NCBI GenBank assembly: GCA_003116975.1
Contig: BGKB01000108.1
Coordinates: 170,666-234,665, forward strand
Reading direction: 5' to 3'
Origin: Aurantiochytrium sp. KH105
Lineage: Eukaryota; Sar; Bigyra; Thraustochytrida; Thraustochytriidae
DNA: 64,000 bases
Below, piece by piece: positions 17,449 through 27,885 of the stretch (within the stretch, counting starts at the first letter, position 1; every line of letters begins with the position of its first letter). Both the position numbers and the translations under genes were made by a program. Under the pieces are notes generated by a model. That model made no database searches. It worked only from the letters and a program-made list of their open reading frames with translations, and was not told where the DNA came from.

Positions 17449-19161
17449 TTATTGTTGTTGTGGCTGCTGCTGTTGTTGTTGGTGCTGCTGCTGCTGCTGC
17501 TGCGCTCCAGAGCCGCCCTGTCCTGGCGCGTACGACATCGGAGGTGCTCCACCGGAATAGTAACCCATCTGGGGCTGGCCGTAGTGACCAGGGTACATTC
17601 CCGGCGCGCCCATTGGCATACCCGGATACATCATTTGCGGCGGATACCCGTAACCCGGGTTCATTGGCATGTAGCCACCTTGCGGCATCCCGTACGGCAT
17701 TCCACCTTGCGCACCTTGCGGCCCGCCATATCCCCCATCTGCCATTGTCTGCGCTGGCTGCGAAGGTGTGAACTCCTTGGCATTGGCATTGGGCCGCCAC
17801 TCCTTGGCAGCAGAGTTCAGACCCTTCTTTACCTCCTCTTTGGAGGTCTTTTCTCCTCCAGCCGCCTTGCTGGCCTCGGTCTGCTTCTTTTGTTTGTCCG
17901 CACCTGCTTCGCCACCACTGCTCGTCCCACTCTTTTTCGTCTTGAGCGTCTCTGAGAATTGCTTCAACCCGTCAATCTCGCGCTGACGATCGCTCATGCG
18001 CTTCTCTTCAGCTGCAGACGGGCTCGCCTTGGCCGTATCTGCCTTGGCCGAATCGGGTTTGGCAGCTTTAACCTTGGCTGCCTCAGGCTTGGCTGCCGCA
18101 GTCTTGGCGGACTCCTTTTTGCCGCCCTTGGCGGTCTCCGTCTTGGTCGCCTTGGCTGCCTTGGCAGTTTCTGCCTCAGTGTCCTCAGTACCAGGCGCAT
18201 CCTTGGCAGAAGTATTGGCAGCCGCCGGGTCCTCCTTGGCATCCTGCGTCTGGGATCCACGCACGCGGGCAGCCCAGCTCATGGCACCGCCGGTGCTCGC
18301 CTTGGGCGCCTCAGGAGCAGCCTGTGCGGCGGCGACGGCGGCCTTGGGGGTCGCGTCACCTTGTGCTTTGCCACTAGCCTCCGGGGTGCCACGACGATGC
18401 GGAGGCTGATAAGCATTCTCGTTCCGCGTGACTGATGAGTAGCGCGATTCCTCATCCAGGTCCTCTTCGCCAGACGGAGCAAGGCCGCGCTCCTCGCGTA
18501 CATGAAAGTTGCTCGACGACTGCGATTCGATCGACCGTGCAAGGCGGTTCGCGCGCCGTCGCTCAGACTCGCTAATCTTGCCCTTGTCCAGCTCAGTTGT
18601 GTAGAGGTTTTCGTTGTAGGTCGATTTGACGCCAAACTTTTCTTCATTGACCTTGAATTGGTCCCAGCTCCCTGCCGGACCGCCGCTCTCCAATGAAGCG
18701 CCCTTGAGCGAGTCCGCGTTGCCGCCCGAAACGGGCGGGCTCGCAAGCCAGGCGGCGGATTGAAGTTTGCGCTCCGCACCGCTCGCGCGGGCACCGCTGC
18801 TAATGTCAGTGTCCGTGCGAAAGCCGCCGCTGCCCTGGTCCTTTTCATGTTGCGTCTCACGCTTCACGGCCTTCACCATGCCGCCTGCGTCCGCGGCAAA
18901 AATGCTCTCGATATCCTTCCACATAATATTCACCGGCGTCGCGGACGTCGGGCCCGCGGATTCGCCCTTGGTGCCCGCGTACTGAAGCGTGACCCCTTCG
19001 AGTGTGGATCCGGCATCGCCGGGATCGTTTTTAGCGCCAACAAGAACGCCCTTGACTACGCTTCCGTCCGTCTTGGTCACTTCCACCGTCTGGCCCATGA
19101 GGAAGCCGAGCGCGAACGCTACGCGGTCCTTCGAGCTCCTGCCCGACGCATTGCCGTTCAT
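17449..19161 (-). CDS. ATXN2: Ataxin-2 / Pbp1 orthologue
   Basis: 570 codons from ATG 19161; the frame 11 codons further upstream opens on GTG. Residues ~10-92 form the Lsm-like domain (FLMGQTVEVTKTDGSVVKG, then NIMWKDIESIF). Residues ~165-215 are the LsmAD domain, with WDQFKVNEEKFGVKSTYNEN and YTTELDK, the most diagnostic block of the ataxin-2 family. A long Ala/Lys/Thr/Glu-rich linker with many KAAK/ETAK units follows. A PAM2-like motif near residues 447-467 (NANAKEFTPS) would bind the MLLE domain of poly(A)-binding protein. The C-terminus is Gly/Pro/Met/Tyr rich and ends in a glutamine tract. Known role: RNA-binding, stress-granule and translation regulator acting with poly(A)-binding protein in the cytoplasm. 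Domain order is complete. Confidence 0.95.
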   Translation of the reverse strand: MNGNASGRSSKDRVAFALGFLMGQTVEVTKTDGSVVKGVLVGAKNDPGDAGSTLEGVTLQYAGTKGESAGPTSATPVNIMWKDIESIFAADAGGMVKAVKRETQHEKDQGSGGFRTDTDISSGARASGAERKLQSAAWLASPPVSGGNADSLKGASLESGGPAGSWDQFKVNEEKFGVKSTYNENLYTTELDKGKISESERRRANRLARSIESQSSSNFHVREERGLAPSGEEDLDEESRYSSVTRNENAYQPPHRRGTPEASGKAQGDATPKAAVAAAQAAPEAPKASTGGAMSWAARVRGSQTQDAKEDPAAANTSAKDAPGTEDTEAETAKAAKATKTETAKGGKKESAKTAAAKPEAAKVKAAKPDSAKADTAKASPSAAEEKRMSDRQREIDGLKQFSETLKTKKSGTSSGGEAGADKQKKQTEASKAAGGEKTSKEEVKKGLNSAAKEWRPNANAKEFTPSQPAQTMADGGYGGPQGAQGGMPYGMPQGGYMPMNPGYGYPPQMMYPGMPMGAPGMYPGHYGQPQMGYYSGGAPPMSYAPGQGGSGAQQQQQQHQQQQQQPQQQ

Positions 19162-20041
19162 ATTTGCTCGCTTTTGGTCAAAGTCGCCGTTCACGGGCGC
19201 AAAGACGGGAGACTTGGTTTCTTAGCCTCGCTCGCCTCGGAAACGAGCGCGTACACAAGCTTGAAGTCGAGTAGCAGCCTTGCGTTCGCTGCGTTCGCTG
19301 CGAGAGAGCTATCCACAAACAAGGAGCTCGTGAGAATTATCGACGGCGAAACTCTACGTGAATGAATGAATGCGTGAGCAATTCCTGTTCCTCTACGTCT
19401 CAACGCGCTTCGTTTCTGCGATAACCCCCCCCCCCAAATAAAAGCCGTACTTTGCGCCACGACGCTCAACGCCCTGTCTCGCCTCGTTGCGCTCCGCCGC
19501 GTCGGGCTGCACGCGCGCAGCCGCAGCCCTCGCCGCGCCGCGCCGCGCTGCTGCTTTTCTAGGCGCGACCTCGTGCTCTTCCGCTCGTCCGGCCGCTCGC
19601 TCGCTCGAGCTCGCGTGGGCGCGGGCAGGGGCGCGCGCCGCTTCCCTCTCTCGCCCGCTCGCACGCACGCTCGCGCGCGCTCGCCCGCACGCACGCGCAC
19701 GCTCGCTCGCTCGCTCGCTCGCTGGCTGCTCGGGCGACGCGGGCACAGGCGCAGGCAAAGCCAGACTGCTTTTTGCAGTCGTGGATGCCTCGAAGATAGG
19801 GGAGATAGACCTCAGGATCGCAGAGATTATGCATGGCTGGCACCACGGGAGAGCATGGATGACCAGAGCTCACGACCTTTGCGCTCTTCCGCAACATGAC
19901 CGAGGTCGTCGGGCTGATGGTGTCATGAATCGGCAACAAACTGAACCAGCGTCGGGGTCATTGTGCAATTCGTCAAAATAGGCCTACTGGTTTTTATATG
20001 GCAGAAGAGGGTGGGTGTGCAGTGCGTGCAGTGCTTGCGAG
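19162..20041. other. Upstream region of ataxin-2; repeats, no gene recognised
   Basis: 880 bases. It includes a C-run at about 19425-19435 followed by AAATAAAAG, and a GCTCGC/GCGCAC-rich stretch at 19590-19730. Frames on both strands are Ala/Arg/Ser rich from the repeats. No RNA gene seen. Confidence 0.5.
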
Positions 20042-20926
20042 CTACGAGTCCACGGAGACGCGCACGGAGGAAGCGCGAAGACGCCGACGCAATGTGAACG
20101 ATGACCCAAATTTGACTAAATCGCACCAAATAGGTACACCATTGGGAACACGGCGAAACGTATTGAGTAACTTCATCATCTGCAGCGCAATGTTTTTTTG
20201 TTTTTTTACGAATGTGAGACGCGGAACAACACAATCGGGGAGAACAGGACATCGAGTGAACTTACATTGCAACAGTGGCCAACGACGACGAGGCGCTCGT
20301 CCGGAAGAGCATGGATGATCTTTTTGAGACGTGCTATCTGTGCATCCGACTTTATGGGCTCGAAGCTGTGCCGCTCATCATGATATACACACCATTTGCA
20401 GAAACACTCTACATTGTTAGCTTGCGTTCGCGCGAGAAAACAAAATGCTCGATTGAAAAGGAATGGATCACTTCACGTACCTGGAAGACCACCACTGTGT
20501 CCCGTAATTGGCTTCATAGTTTTTGATGAGTGTAAAATCGACATCGGCAAATTTCGACAATTGTTTCAGGTCTGCGTCCTGACAGAGATCCTCGTGTGGC
20601 CTTCCCGTGTTCTCATAACCTGACATTTTTTTTCTCAATGCAAATTCAGCAAGTTCAGGGACAACGATGATCTTGCACGGGTGTCCTTCGAATATGATGC
20701 AGGCAGTCTCAAGCGCACGTGATAGCGGAGAACAGAGCACGGTTTGCACACTTTTGAAGCGTGCGTCGCGTTTGATTTTCTCGCCAAGCTTTCGCATTTT
20801 CAGCACCCCTTCTTTCGAGAGCTTAGCGTCTACCAGCGCGAACGAGGTGCGCCGATCGCCCGAGCTCGCTTCTTGCGCCTGTGACTTTGCATGGCGAATC
20901 AGCACCACTTCCTTTTTCCGCGTCAT
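20042..20926 (-). CDS. Histidine phosphatase superfamily (phosphoglycerate-mutase-like) protein, three exons
   Basis: Exons on the minus strand are 20926-20481, 20365-20266 and 20179-20042, giving 227 codons. Intron 1 (20480-20366, 115 bases) starts GTACGTG and ends CACAG in phase 2. Intron 2 (20265-20180, 86 bases) starts GTAAGTT and ends CTGCAG in phase 0. Splicing joins one frame that otherwise stops four codons after the first donor. The N-terminus has the catalytic RHG-type motif LIRHAKS (His12), then CSPLSRALETA, then PELAEF. Exon 2 supplies VVVGH (His179), the second catalytic His, which the unspliced frame lacks. Exon 3 continues KLLNTF and VPNGVPI. These proteins use the first His as nucleophile for phosphoryl transfer; the substrate is unknown. 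Start chosen as the only in-frame ATG before the motif. Confidence 0.82.
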
Positions 20927-22086
20927 CTCCACGCTGATGACCCCCCTTCTCGTCGACAGGGCTGCCTCGACGCACAACACAAACGACGTTTTGTATCTCG
21001 AGACGAGAGAATCCGCGCGCCGTCGCTACCCCTCAAGGCTGTCTCGAGCCCTGCCTCGGTCTGCGCCATTGCCGAAGCGTGGCGACTTCGCGCGCCCTCA
21101 GCCTGAGAGCGGCCAGTCCTCTCCTGGCCGCAAGCGCATGCCACGTTTTGCGTTGCGCAGCTCCGCGCCGTCTTCCCTCTCGACTCCCTTCTGCGCCCCT
21201 CCCAACCGACGGGTAGCATATTACCCGCGCAGCCCAAAGGGGCACCTTGCAAGTCCCCAAGTCCCTGGATAACCCCCTCCACGCAAATTGACCTCGCCAA
21301 GCTCCGCAGCGCGAGGGCGCACAGCGTACGTTGCGCGCCCGTTAGCAGCTCCTTTTTCGAGAAGGTCCCTCGCTCCCTCCCTCCCGCTGCGCGTTGCGCC
21401 CCGCCGCGTCTGCGCGCGAAAGCCGCGCGGCGGCCGGCGCGCTCGCGGCCGCGGCGCGGGCCCCCGCACGGCGCGCGCAGGCGCCGCGTGCGCGGGGGGC
21501 GGCCGGCCGCGAGCCGTGGCCGCGCGGCAGCTTTCTTGCTCTCTTTTTCGTTCATTCTTTCTTTCTTTCTTTCTTTCTTTCTTTTCTCTCCTCTAACCGT
21601 GGGGCGCGCCCGGCACCCTGCGAGCACTTGCGAGGCGCGGCGCGAAGTGGGCTATAGCGGCGGCGCAAGTGAGGAATGGCGGCGGCGCAAGTGCAGAATG
21701 GGAGGCGCGGCGGGGCGGGGCGCGGCGCCGCGCAGACAGACCAAGATCAGGCGCGAGCTCCAGCGCTCGTCCGTTCGCACGCACGCAGACAGACAGACGC
21801 TCGCACGCGCAGCGCAGACACGCACGCGCAGCAGGCCCGGCGCCGCGCGCACGCTCGCTCGCCCGCCCGCTCCCGCTCTCGCACCCGCGCGGTCGGCCAG
21901 CCAGCCAGCCAGCGCCGGGATCGAAGATCGGCGGTTGCCCTTGCTTGTGCGACGCGGCGAACGGTCGGTCGCGAAAGGCGCGAGGAGACGGCCCTCGGCG
22001 GCGCGGAGGAGGAGCAGCGCAGGCGCAAGCGGCAGCGGTAGCGGTAGCAGCGCGGCGGGAAGCAGAAGAAGAGAAGGAGGAGGAAA
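20927..22086. promoter_or_regulatory. Divergent upstream region with GCGCAAGTG elements at 22-base spacing
   Basis: 1160 bases between the histidine phosphatase (-) and CCT5 (+). Elements reading GCGCGAAGTGG, GCGGCGCAAGTGAGG and GCGGCGCAAGTGCAG place their AAGT ends at 21648, 21670 and 21692, exactly 22 bases apart. An opposite-strand copy (ACTTGCGAGG) begins at 21627. They lie about 395-440 bases before the CCT5 ATG. A (TTTC)n tract covers about 21557-21585. The rest is GC-rich with no recognisable gene. Confidence 0.5.
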
Positions 22087-23694
22087 ATGAGCGTCGTCTT
22101 CGATGAGTTCGGGCGACCGTTTATCGTGATGCGCGAGCAGGAGCAGCGCCAGCGTCTCAAGGGCCTCGATGCCCAAAAGGCCAACATCCTGGCGGCGCGG
22201 ACCGTGGCGGGTCTGCTGCGGTCCTCGCTTGGCCCCAAGGGCATGGACAAAATGATGGTCTCCCCCGACGGCGATGTGACCATCACCAACGATGGCGCAA
22301 CCATCCTCAACAAAATGGAGGTCGAGCACCAGGTCGCCCGTCTCATGGTAGAGCTCTCGCAGTCCCAGGACAACGAGATTGGCGACGGCACCACGGGCGT
22401 CGTCGTTCTGGCCGGCGCGCTCCTCGAGCAGGCCAACAGACTCCTCGACGAGGGCATCCACGCCGTCCGCATCTGCGAGGGCTTCGAGAAGGCCTGCGAG
22501 GTGGCCGTGGCACAGCTCGAAAAGATTAGCGACACGGTCGAATTCTCCAAGGACAACATCGAACCTCTCATCCGCACCGCCTCCACCACTCTCAGCTCCA
22601 AGATCGTCCACCGCTACAAGGCCAAGATGGCCAAGATTGCCGTCGACGCTGTTCTCTCGGTTGCCGACCTTGACCGCAAGGACGTCAACTTTGATCTTAT
22701 CAAGATGGAAGGCAAGGTTGGAGGCACTTTGGAAGACACCGAGCTCGTCAACGGCGTCATCCTCGACAAGGATTGGGCCCACCCTCAGATGCCCAAGGAG
22801 GTCAACGACGCCAAGATCCTCCTCCTCACTTGCCCCTTTGAGGCCCCCAAGCCCAAGACCAAGCACAAGCTCGATATCAAGTCTGCCGACGCCTACCGCG
22901 CTCTCTACGAGCAGGAACAAAAGTACTACAGAGACATGGTCAAGATGTGCAAGGACTCGGGTGCCAATACCGTCTTTTGCCAGTGGGGTATGGAGGACGA
23001 TAGTCTTGGTGTCCTTGTCCAGGAGAAGCTGCCCGCTGTGCGCTGGGTCGGCGGTGTCGAGGTCGAGCTTCTCGCCATGGCAACCGGCGCGCGTATTGTG
23101 CCCCGCTTCGAGGAGATTACCCCGGAGAAGCTCGGTCGCGCGGGCAAGGTGCGCGAGGTTCAGTTTGGTACCACAAAGGAGCGCATGATGTACATCGAGG
23201 ACTGCCAGAACGCAAAGACCGTCACCGTTTTTGTGCGTGGCGGCAACAAGATGGTCGTCGACGAGGGCAAGCGCTCTCTCCATGATGCCATGTGCGTCAC
23301 TCGCAACCTTATCAAGGACAACCGCATCGTCTATGGTGGTGGTTCCGCCGAAGTCGCGTGCTCTCTTGCCATTTCTGACTATGCCAACACCATTACTGGC
23401 ATCGAGCAGTACGCTATCCGCGCCTTTGCTGACGCTCTCGACGATGTGCCCATGGCGCTCGCCGAGAACTCGGGTCTCCCGCCCATCACCATGCTGTCCA
23501 ATATCAAGGCGCGCCAGGTCGCGGAGGAGAACCCCTTTATCGGTATTGACGCCATGGGCAACCAGGAGGCCAACATGAAGAGCGCGCTCGTCTTCGAGAC
23601 CCTCGCCGGAAAGATCTCCCAGATCCAGATGGCCAATCAGCTCGCCAAGCTTATTCTCCGTGTCGATGACGTCTTGGCCAGCGCCGGTCAGTAA
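22087..23694 (+). CDS. CCT5: T-complex protein 1 subunit epsilon (CCT5), cytosolic chaperonin
   Basis: 535 codons, the expected length for a CCT subunit. The protein is one of eight subunits of the TRiC/CCT ring that folds actin, tubulin and other proteins with ATP. Visible landmarks: [20 protein letters not shown] (TCP-1 signature 1) near residues 39-58, [20 protein letters not shown] (signature 2), and the ATP-site block [20 protein letters not shown] (signature 3) near residues 97-116. Near the end is the CCT-typical [17 protein letters not shown] with the apical-to-equatorial return. The N-terminal [14 protein letters not shown] and the later [13 protein letters not shown] fit epsilon rather than other subunits. 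Codon use is strongly GC3, as expected for a highly expressed gene. The start follows a GGAGGAAA leader. Confidence 0.97.
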   Translation: MSVVFDEFGRPFIVMREQEQRQRLKGLDAQKANILAARTVAGLLRSSLGPKGMDKMMVSPDGDVTITNDGATILNKMEVEHQVARLMVELSQSQDNEIGDGTTGVVVLAGALLEQANRLLDEGIHAVRICEGFEKACEVAVAQLEKISDTVEFSKDNIEPLIRTASTTLSSKIVHRYKAKMAKIAVDAVLSVADLDRKDVNFDLIKMEGKVGGTLEDTELVNGVILDKDWAHPQMPKEVNDAKILLLTCPFEAPKPKTKHKLDIKSADAYRALYEQEQKYYRDMVKMCKDSGANTVFCQWGMEDDSLGVLVQEKLPAVRWVGGVEVELLAMATGARIVPRFEEITPEKLGRAGKVREVQFGTTKERMMYIEDCQNAKTVTVFVRGGNKMVVDEGKRSLHDAMCVTRNLIKDNRIVYGGGSAEVACSLAISDYANTITGIEQYAIRAFADALDDVPMALAENSGLPPITMLSNIKARQVAEENPFIGIDAMGNQEANMKSALVFETLAGKISQIQMANQLAKLILRVDDVLASAGQ

Positions 23695-24396
23695 TTCTAA
23701 GCGTATCGTATACCTATACCCCGCACGAATGTGTTCTTTCTTTCTCTCTTTCCTTCTACCTTTCTTTCTTTTTGGCTTGCCGCAATTTCTTGTAGCAATG
23801 AGGGCGTCTCCTTTCTTCCTTGGTTCGTGTCCTCGTAACCCCGGAAGCTTGCACTTGCAAACCTCTTGACGAGGAAGGTACTTATCGTTCCGTTCTTCGC
23901 GGGCTGCAATACCGCTGCCGCCGTCATGCAGTTGTTATTTACTGTTATTCCATCAAAACGTGCTTGCACTGATGGCTGGCTGGTCACGCGTGACCGACAA
24001 AGGATGCCTTCGTGGACACCTTAAATTTTGAAGTACGTATACCAATCCTTCGCAAACACCTCACCCCCTTTTGCCCTCGCGCCGGCGGCGCGACGGTGCG
24101 CCAGGCCAGATCGAAAGGGGAAAGGGACAACCAGCTGCTCCTATCTCTCCCTTCCCTTTCTAGCGTGCGTTCTTGCGACACGCCGCGCGTATGCGCCCAC
24201 ACGGAGTTCGCCAAGCCCGCCTCGCAGCACCAGGAGCCCAGCTCTCCGCTCTCATCGATCTTTTCTCTCCCCTCGCCTTTTTCTTCGTTCTCGTCCCTTC
24301 ACGCCACAGCCGCTACCTCGCTTCGCTTCTTCGATTCGTTTCGCTTGCCCTCGCCCGCCCGCCCTCGCGCCCTCGCGCGCTCTCCTCGCCGCCGTC
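23695..24396. other. Intergenic region between CCT5 and the Roco gene
   Basis: 702 bases between two plus-strand genes. It contains a CTTTC-rich pyrimidine tract at 23726-23770. The frame of the next gene is open upstream to a TTG at 24028, but that part is Pro/Arg/Ser rich and looks like leader sequence. No other gene recognised. Confidence 0.5.
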
Positions 24397-27300
24397 ATGG
24401 GCCGCATCCTGGGCACCGTGGACTGCGTCGCGCAGTCCGCCGACCTTGTGCTGGCGGCCACAAGCGGCGACGGCTACTTGCGCGTGTGGAGCAAGGAGGA
24501 AGGCGCCCTCGTCTTGGAGATGAAGACGCCCAACAACATGCCGGCCAATACAGTGGCCGTGCAGGACAATCTGGCCGCCGTGGGGACTCTCGCAGGCGGC
24601 CTGTTTCTCATTGACCTGGGCACCTCCTCCGTCCTGCACGCCCTGGTGGGCCACACCGACCATGTCAACAGCGTCATCCTCGACGGCAACCAGATCATCT
24701 CCGGATCCGAGGACCAGACTATTCGTGTTTGGGACAGAATCAGCGGCCGAGAGATCTTGACGATCGACGCTCAGGTGGAAGTCAAGGCCCTTGCCGCCCA
24801 CAAGAAATTGCTCGTGGTTGCGTCGCAGGACAACATCGTGCGCGTCTTCGACCGGGCCACCCGTCACCGACGACCACGCCGCGTCCTCAGGCAGGCGACA
24901 GGCAAGGTCACAGCGGTCGCGATTGACGCGCAGCGTATGGCGAGCGGGTCGTACGACAGAAAGGTGAGGGTCTACGCCGTGCCCTCCTTCAGGCTCGTCC
25001 GCGTGCTCAAAGCGGACGGCATTGTGACCTGTGTCGCGCTCGAGGGAGACCGCATCGTGAGCGCGTCGTTTCCCACGATCACAGTCTGGGATGCGCGCAA
25101 CGGAGACACGCTGCACGTCCTGCAAGGACACTCGAGCATTGTATGGACGGTCTCTCTTTTGGGCCCGGACGTCGTGAGCGGATCTGGGAACTCCGCTGGA
25201 TCTGCTGACATCAGCGTGCGTGTCTGGGATGCGGAGACGGGCGCCTTGACGCGCGTGCTAAACGGCACGGAGGCCGTGCGGCCCATCGAGGAAGTGCTCG
25301 GCGCCGCGACGGGAGCCGCGGCTTCTGCGGCGGCGGAGAAGGTGCTCAAGGCGGCGCTGGCGAACGGAGACCCCGCAGAACTGGGCCGCTGCAAGCTCAT
25401 GATAGTCGGCCAGTGCGCCGCCGGCAAGACGTCCACCGTGCGCTCGCTGCTGGGCATGGCGCCCGTTGAAGAACACATCTCGACGGTGGGCGTCGAGCTC
25501 AAGCGTACCGATGCAGAGTCGTGGGAAGAGATCAAGGACCTTGACAGCGGATTTGAACGCCAGGTGTATCGCGTGGCAGCGCTGCGCATGGCCGTGCAGG
25601 AGCAAGCTGCGAGCAAAACACCGCAATCCACTCCCATGCGTATTTGCCGCAAGGCATCGAATCTCGTCTTTGGACGCCGACGTTCCTCTGCCGCGCGGCC
25701 TTTCGTTGCAGAGGTGCAGGTGGAGCTGGTGCCTGAGGCCGAGGTGGCGCAGCGGTTCGAATATGCGGAGATCGAGGATATGGCCGGCAAGACGCAGTCG
25801 GACCAGAAGATCTACTTTACAATCTGGGACTTTGCGGGCCAGGACGTCTTTTACGCGCTGCACCACATTTTCCTCACGCGCGAGGGCGGCGTCTTCATGG
25901 TCGTCTTCGACATGCAAGAACTTCTTAGCAAGCAAGAGCGAGCCGTGGAGTACCTTTCCTTTTGGCTCAACTCGGTCAAGCTACGTGCGCCAACTGCACC
26001 CATTATTCTGGTGGGCACGCACTATGACGAGGCGTCCGTTGACCTCAACGAGGTGGAGGAGATACTCATCGGACAACTGTCTGTTGACGAAAACGAAAAC
26101 ATCGTTCCAAACTCGAGAGCAAGCCTGAATTTCTTTCCTATCGACAACATGAGCTCTGAGCCAGATCGTGCCTCAGAATTGCGCGTTGCGGTCGAAGCAA
26201 GCGCTTCGTCGCTCGAGTCCGGCTCGCGAAAGATCTCCCTGCGGTGGCTCAAGGTGTTGGACGACCTGCTAATGCTCGACTGCGACCATGTGCCTTTCAA
26301 GGCAGCGCAAGAACTCGCAACCAAGTATCACGTCGGTGAACAGACCGATGAGCTCTTAAGCTTCTTCCATGAACTCGGCATGCTCGTCCATCTCCGCGCA
26401 ACAGATGTCTTGTATGACAATGTCGTCCTGAATCCGCAGTGGCTCCTGAACAAACTTTCGCGCGTGATTGCGGACGACATCCATGTCGACCAGATACGGT
26501 ACGACCATGAACTTCAAAACGCTGGTCTAGAAAAAGACTTTGAGTGGCTGCGCAAATGCGGTATCGCCACGCTCAGTCTGCTGAGGTTTCTATGGAATGA
26601 TGAAGAAGTCGACTTCCTCGTGGACTTCATGCGCGGCGCCATGCTACTGTCAGATTGGGCGTTTCCGGAAGAGAGCCTCACATCGGGCCGCCAAAGCGAA
26701 CCGCTCTATTTGGTGAGTAGTTTACTCAAAGATTCAACAAGCGCTGAGCTTGACGCAGAGATTGCTGATATGGACATCGGTTTGACATGCGTTTTGGACT
26801 TTTCCAAATTCTTTCTCCCGGATGGCGTCTTTGCGCGCCTGCTCTCACTTTGCGTTCAGTACAGTGGAAATTTTGGGGCCATTTCGCGCGCCCCTCAGCT
26901 CGCGGGAAACCAGGCGATCGTTCACTTTAATTTTTCTGATTTTGCGCTCAAGCAGACCAAAAATAAGATCTGGATTCGTATCGAGCGGAAATCCAGAAAG
27001 CCCGCGAGCACGCTTAAGACACTGGTGGGCATGTTCCGAGGCGCACGGAACGCGATCTTTCGTGATTTGCCTTGGGAGCTTCTTCTTCAGTCACCTAAGG
27101 ACGCGTCTGCATTGTGTGCGTACGATGAGGTGGCTCGGGCGCGTACATCCGGCGCAGATTCCGTCTTATCCACGAGCAAGAGAATTACAAGTGTAGCAGA
27201 CTTTGACCCTTTTTTCCACGACGGCTCGCTGGAAGAAGACGAAAAAGGCACCGAGACTGTTGAGCAGGCCACTGCAGCGGATTTTGATCCGTTCCGCCAA

Positions 27301-27885
27301 GATGACTCGCTGAAAGAAGACGAAACAGACACCGAGACTGTCGAGCAGGCAAGTGTAGCAGACTTTGACCCACATTTCCAAGATGGTTTGCTGCAAGAAG
27401 ACGAAAACGACACCGGTACTGTCGAGCAGGTTTCACTCCAGGTTTTGCCAGCGGGTCTCGAATATCATGTCTACTTGAGCCACCGACAGAGGAACGCCCG
27501 TGAAACATGCAATCTCATTGCAGATAAACTCGAAAGTCGAGGGCTTAAGGTCTGGTATGATCGAGAAAGTAGAGGCGACCTAGCAAAGGAAGTCATGCGT
27601 CGCGGCATTCGCGCGTCAAAGTGTTACCTTCTTTTTCTCTCCAAGTCCGTATTCATGGGCGCGGTGCTCATGGAGCTCGAGATAGCGCTGCAGGAAAAAA
27701 AGCCTGTTTTGCTTGTGCACGAGAACGATCCAGATCGAGCTGGCTTCGTCACCTTTACAAGTTACATTGAGTCGGCACCGAAGGATGCCAAGCATCTCTT
27801 ACGCGAGTCGGAGTCCATACCTTTCCAGCGTCGTCTGACGGAACACTTTTACGAACAGCTCATTGCACGAATTAACGCCAGCTAA
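24397..27885 (+). CDS. WD40 - Roc - COR - TIR protein (Roco-family GTPase with C-terminal TIR domain)
   Basis: 1162 codons from ATG 24397. Residues ~1-300 hold about seven WD40-type blades, for example GHTDHVNSVILDGNQIISGS followed by EDQTIRVWD. A Roc GTPase follows: P-loop GQCAAGKT at 338-345, WDFAGQ (switch II) at 477-482, and GTHYD, a variant of the base-contacting NKxD, at 540-544. A COR-like region runs to about 920, with VVLNPQWLLNKLSRVI as a clear COR block. Three 27-residue acidic repeats occupy 933-1013. Residues ~1022-1162 form a TIR domain: YHVYLSHRQRN, RGLKVWYDRES, YLLFLSKSVF and LMELEIALQEKKPV. Glu1093 sits where NAD-cleaving TIRs keep their catalytic Glu, but the Trp usually four residues before it is Ala. 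Roco proteins are intracellular GTP-regulated switches; the receptor-like reading is inference. No introns are needed. Confidence 0.88.
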   Translation: MGRILGTVDCVAQSADLVLAATSGDGYLRVWSKEEGALVLEMKTPNNMPANTVAVQDNLAAVGTLAGGLFLIDLGTSSVLHALVGHTDHVNSVILDGNQIISGSEDQTIRVWDRISGREILTIDAQVEVKALAAHKKLLVVASQDNIVRVFDRATRHRRPRRVLRQATGKVTAVAIDAQRMASGSYDRKVRVYAVPSFRLVRVLKADGIVTCVALEGDRIVSASFPTITVWDARNGDTLHVLQGHSSIVWTVSLLGPDVVSGSGNSAGSADISVRVWDAETGALTRVLNGTEAVRPIEEVLGAATGAAASAAAEKVLKAALANGDPAELGRCKLMIVGQCAAGKTSTVRSLLGMAPVEEHISTVGVELKRTDAESWEEIKDLDSGFERQVYRVAALRMAVQEQAASKTPQSTPMRICRKASNLVFGRRRSSAARPFVAEVQVELVPEAEVAQRFEYAEIEDMAGKTQSDQKIYFTIWDFAGQDVFYALHHIFLTREGGVFMVVFDMQELLSKQERAVEYLSFWLNSVKLRAPTAPIILVGTHYDEASVDLNEVEEILIGQLSVDENENIVPNSRASLNFFPIDNMSSEPDRASELRVAVEASASSLESGSRKISLRWLKVLDDLLMLDCDHVPFKAAQELATKYHVGEQTDELLSFFHELGMLVHLRATDVLYDNVVLNPQWLLNKLSRVIADDIHVDQIRYDHELQNAGLEKDFEWLRKCGIATLSLLRFLWNDEEVDFLVDFMRGAMLLSDWAFPEESLTSGRQSEPLYLVSSLLKDSTSAELDAEIADMDIGLTCVLDFSKFFLPDGVFARLLSLCVQYSGNFGAISRAPQLAGNQAIVHFNFSDFALKQTKNKIWIRIERKSRKPASTLKTLVGMFRGARNAIFRDLPWELLLQSPKDASALCAYDEVARARTSGADSVLSTSKRITSVADFDPFFHDGSLEEDEKGTETVEQATAADFDPFRQDDSLKEDETDTETVEQASVADFDPHFQDGLLQEDENDTGTVEQVSLQVLPAGLEYHVYLSHRQRNARETCNLIADKLESRGLKVWYDRESRGDLAKEVMRRGIRASKCYLLFLSKSVFMGAVLMELEIALQEKKPVLLVHENDPDRAGFVTFTSYIESAPKDAKHLLRESESIPFQRRLTEHFYEQLIARINAS
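27193..27435 (+). repeat. Three in-frame 81-base repeats inside the Roco-TIR gene
   Basis: Three consecutive 27-codon units beginning [VA]ADFDP and ending ETVEQ[AV][TS] (third unit GTVEQ), at 27193-27273, 27274-27354 and 27355-27435. They link the COR and TIR regions and are rich in Asp/Glu. Confidence 0.9.

Noticed and set aside
21652-23283. 543-residue open frame antisense to CCT5
   Set aside because: It is the reverse strand of a clear CCT5 gene with GC-rich third positions, which creates long antisense frames. The protein shows no family features.
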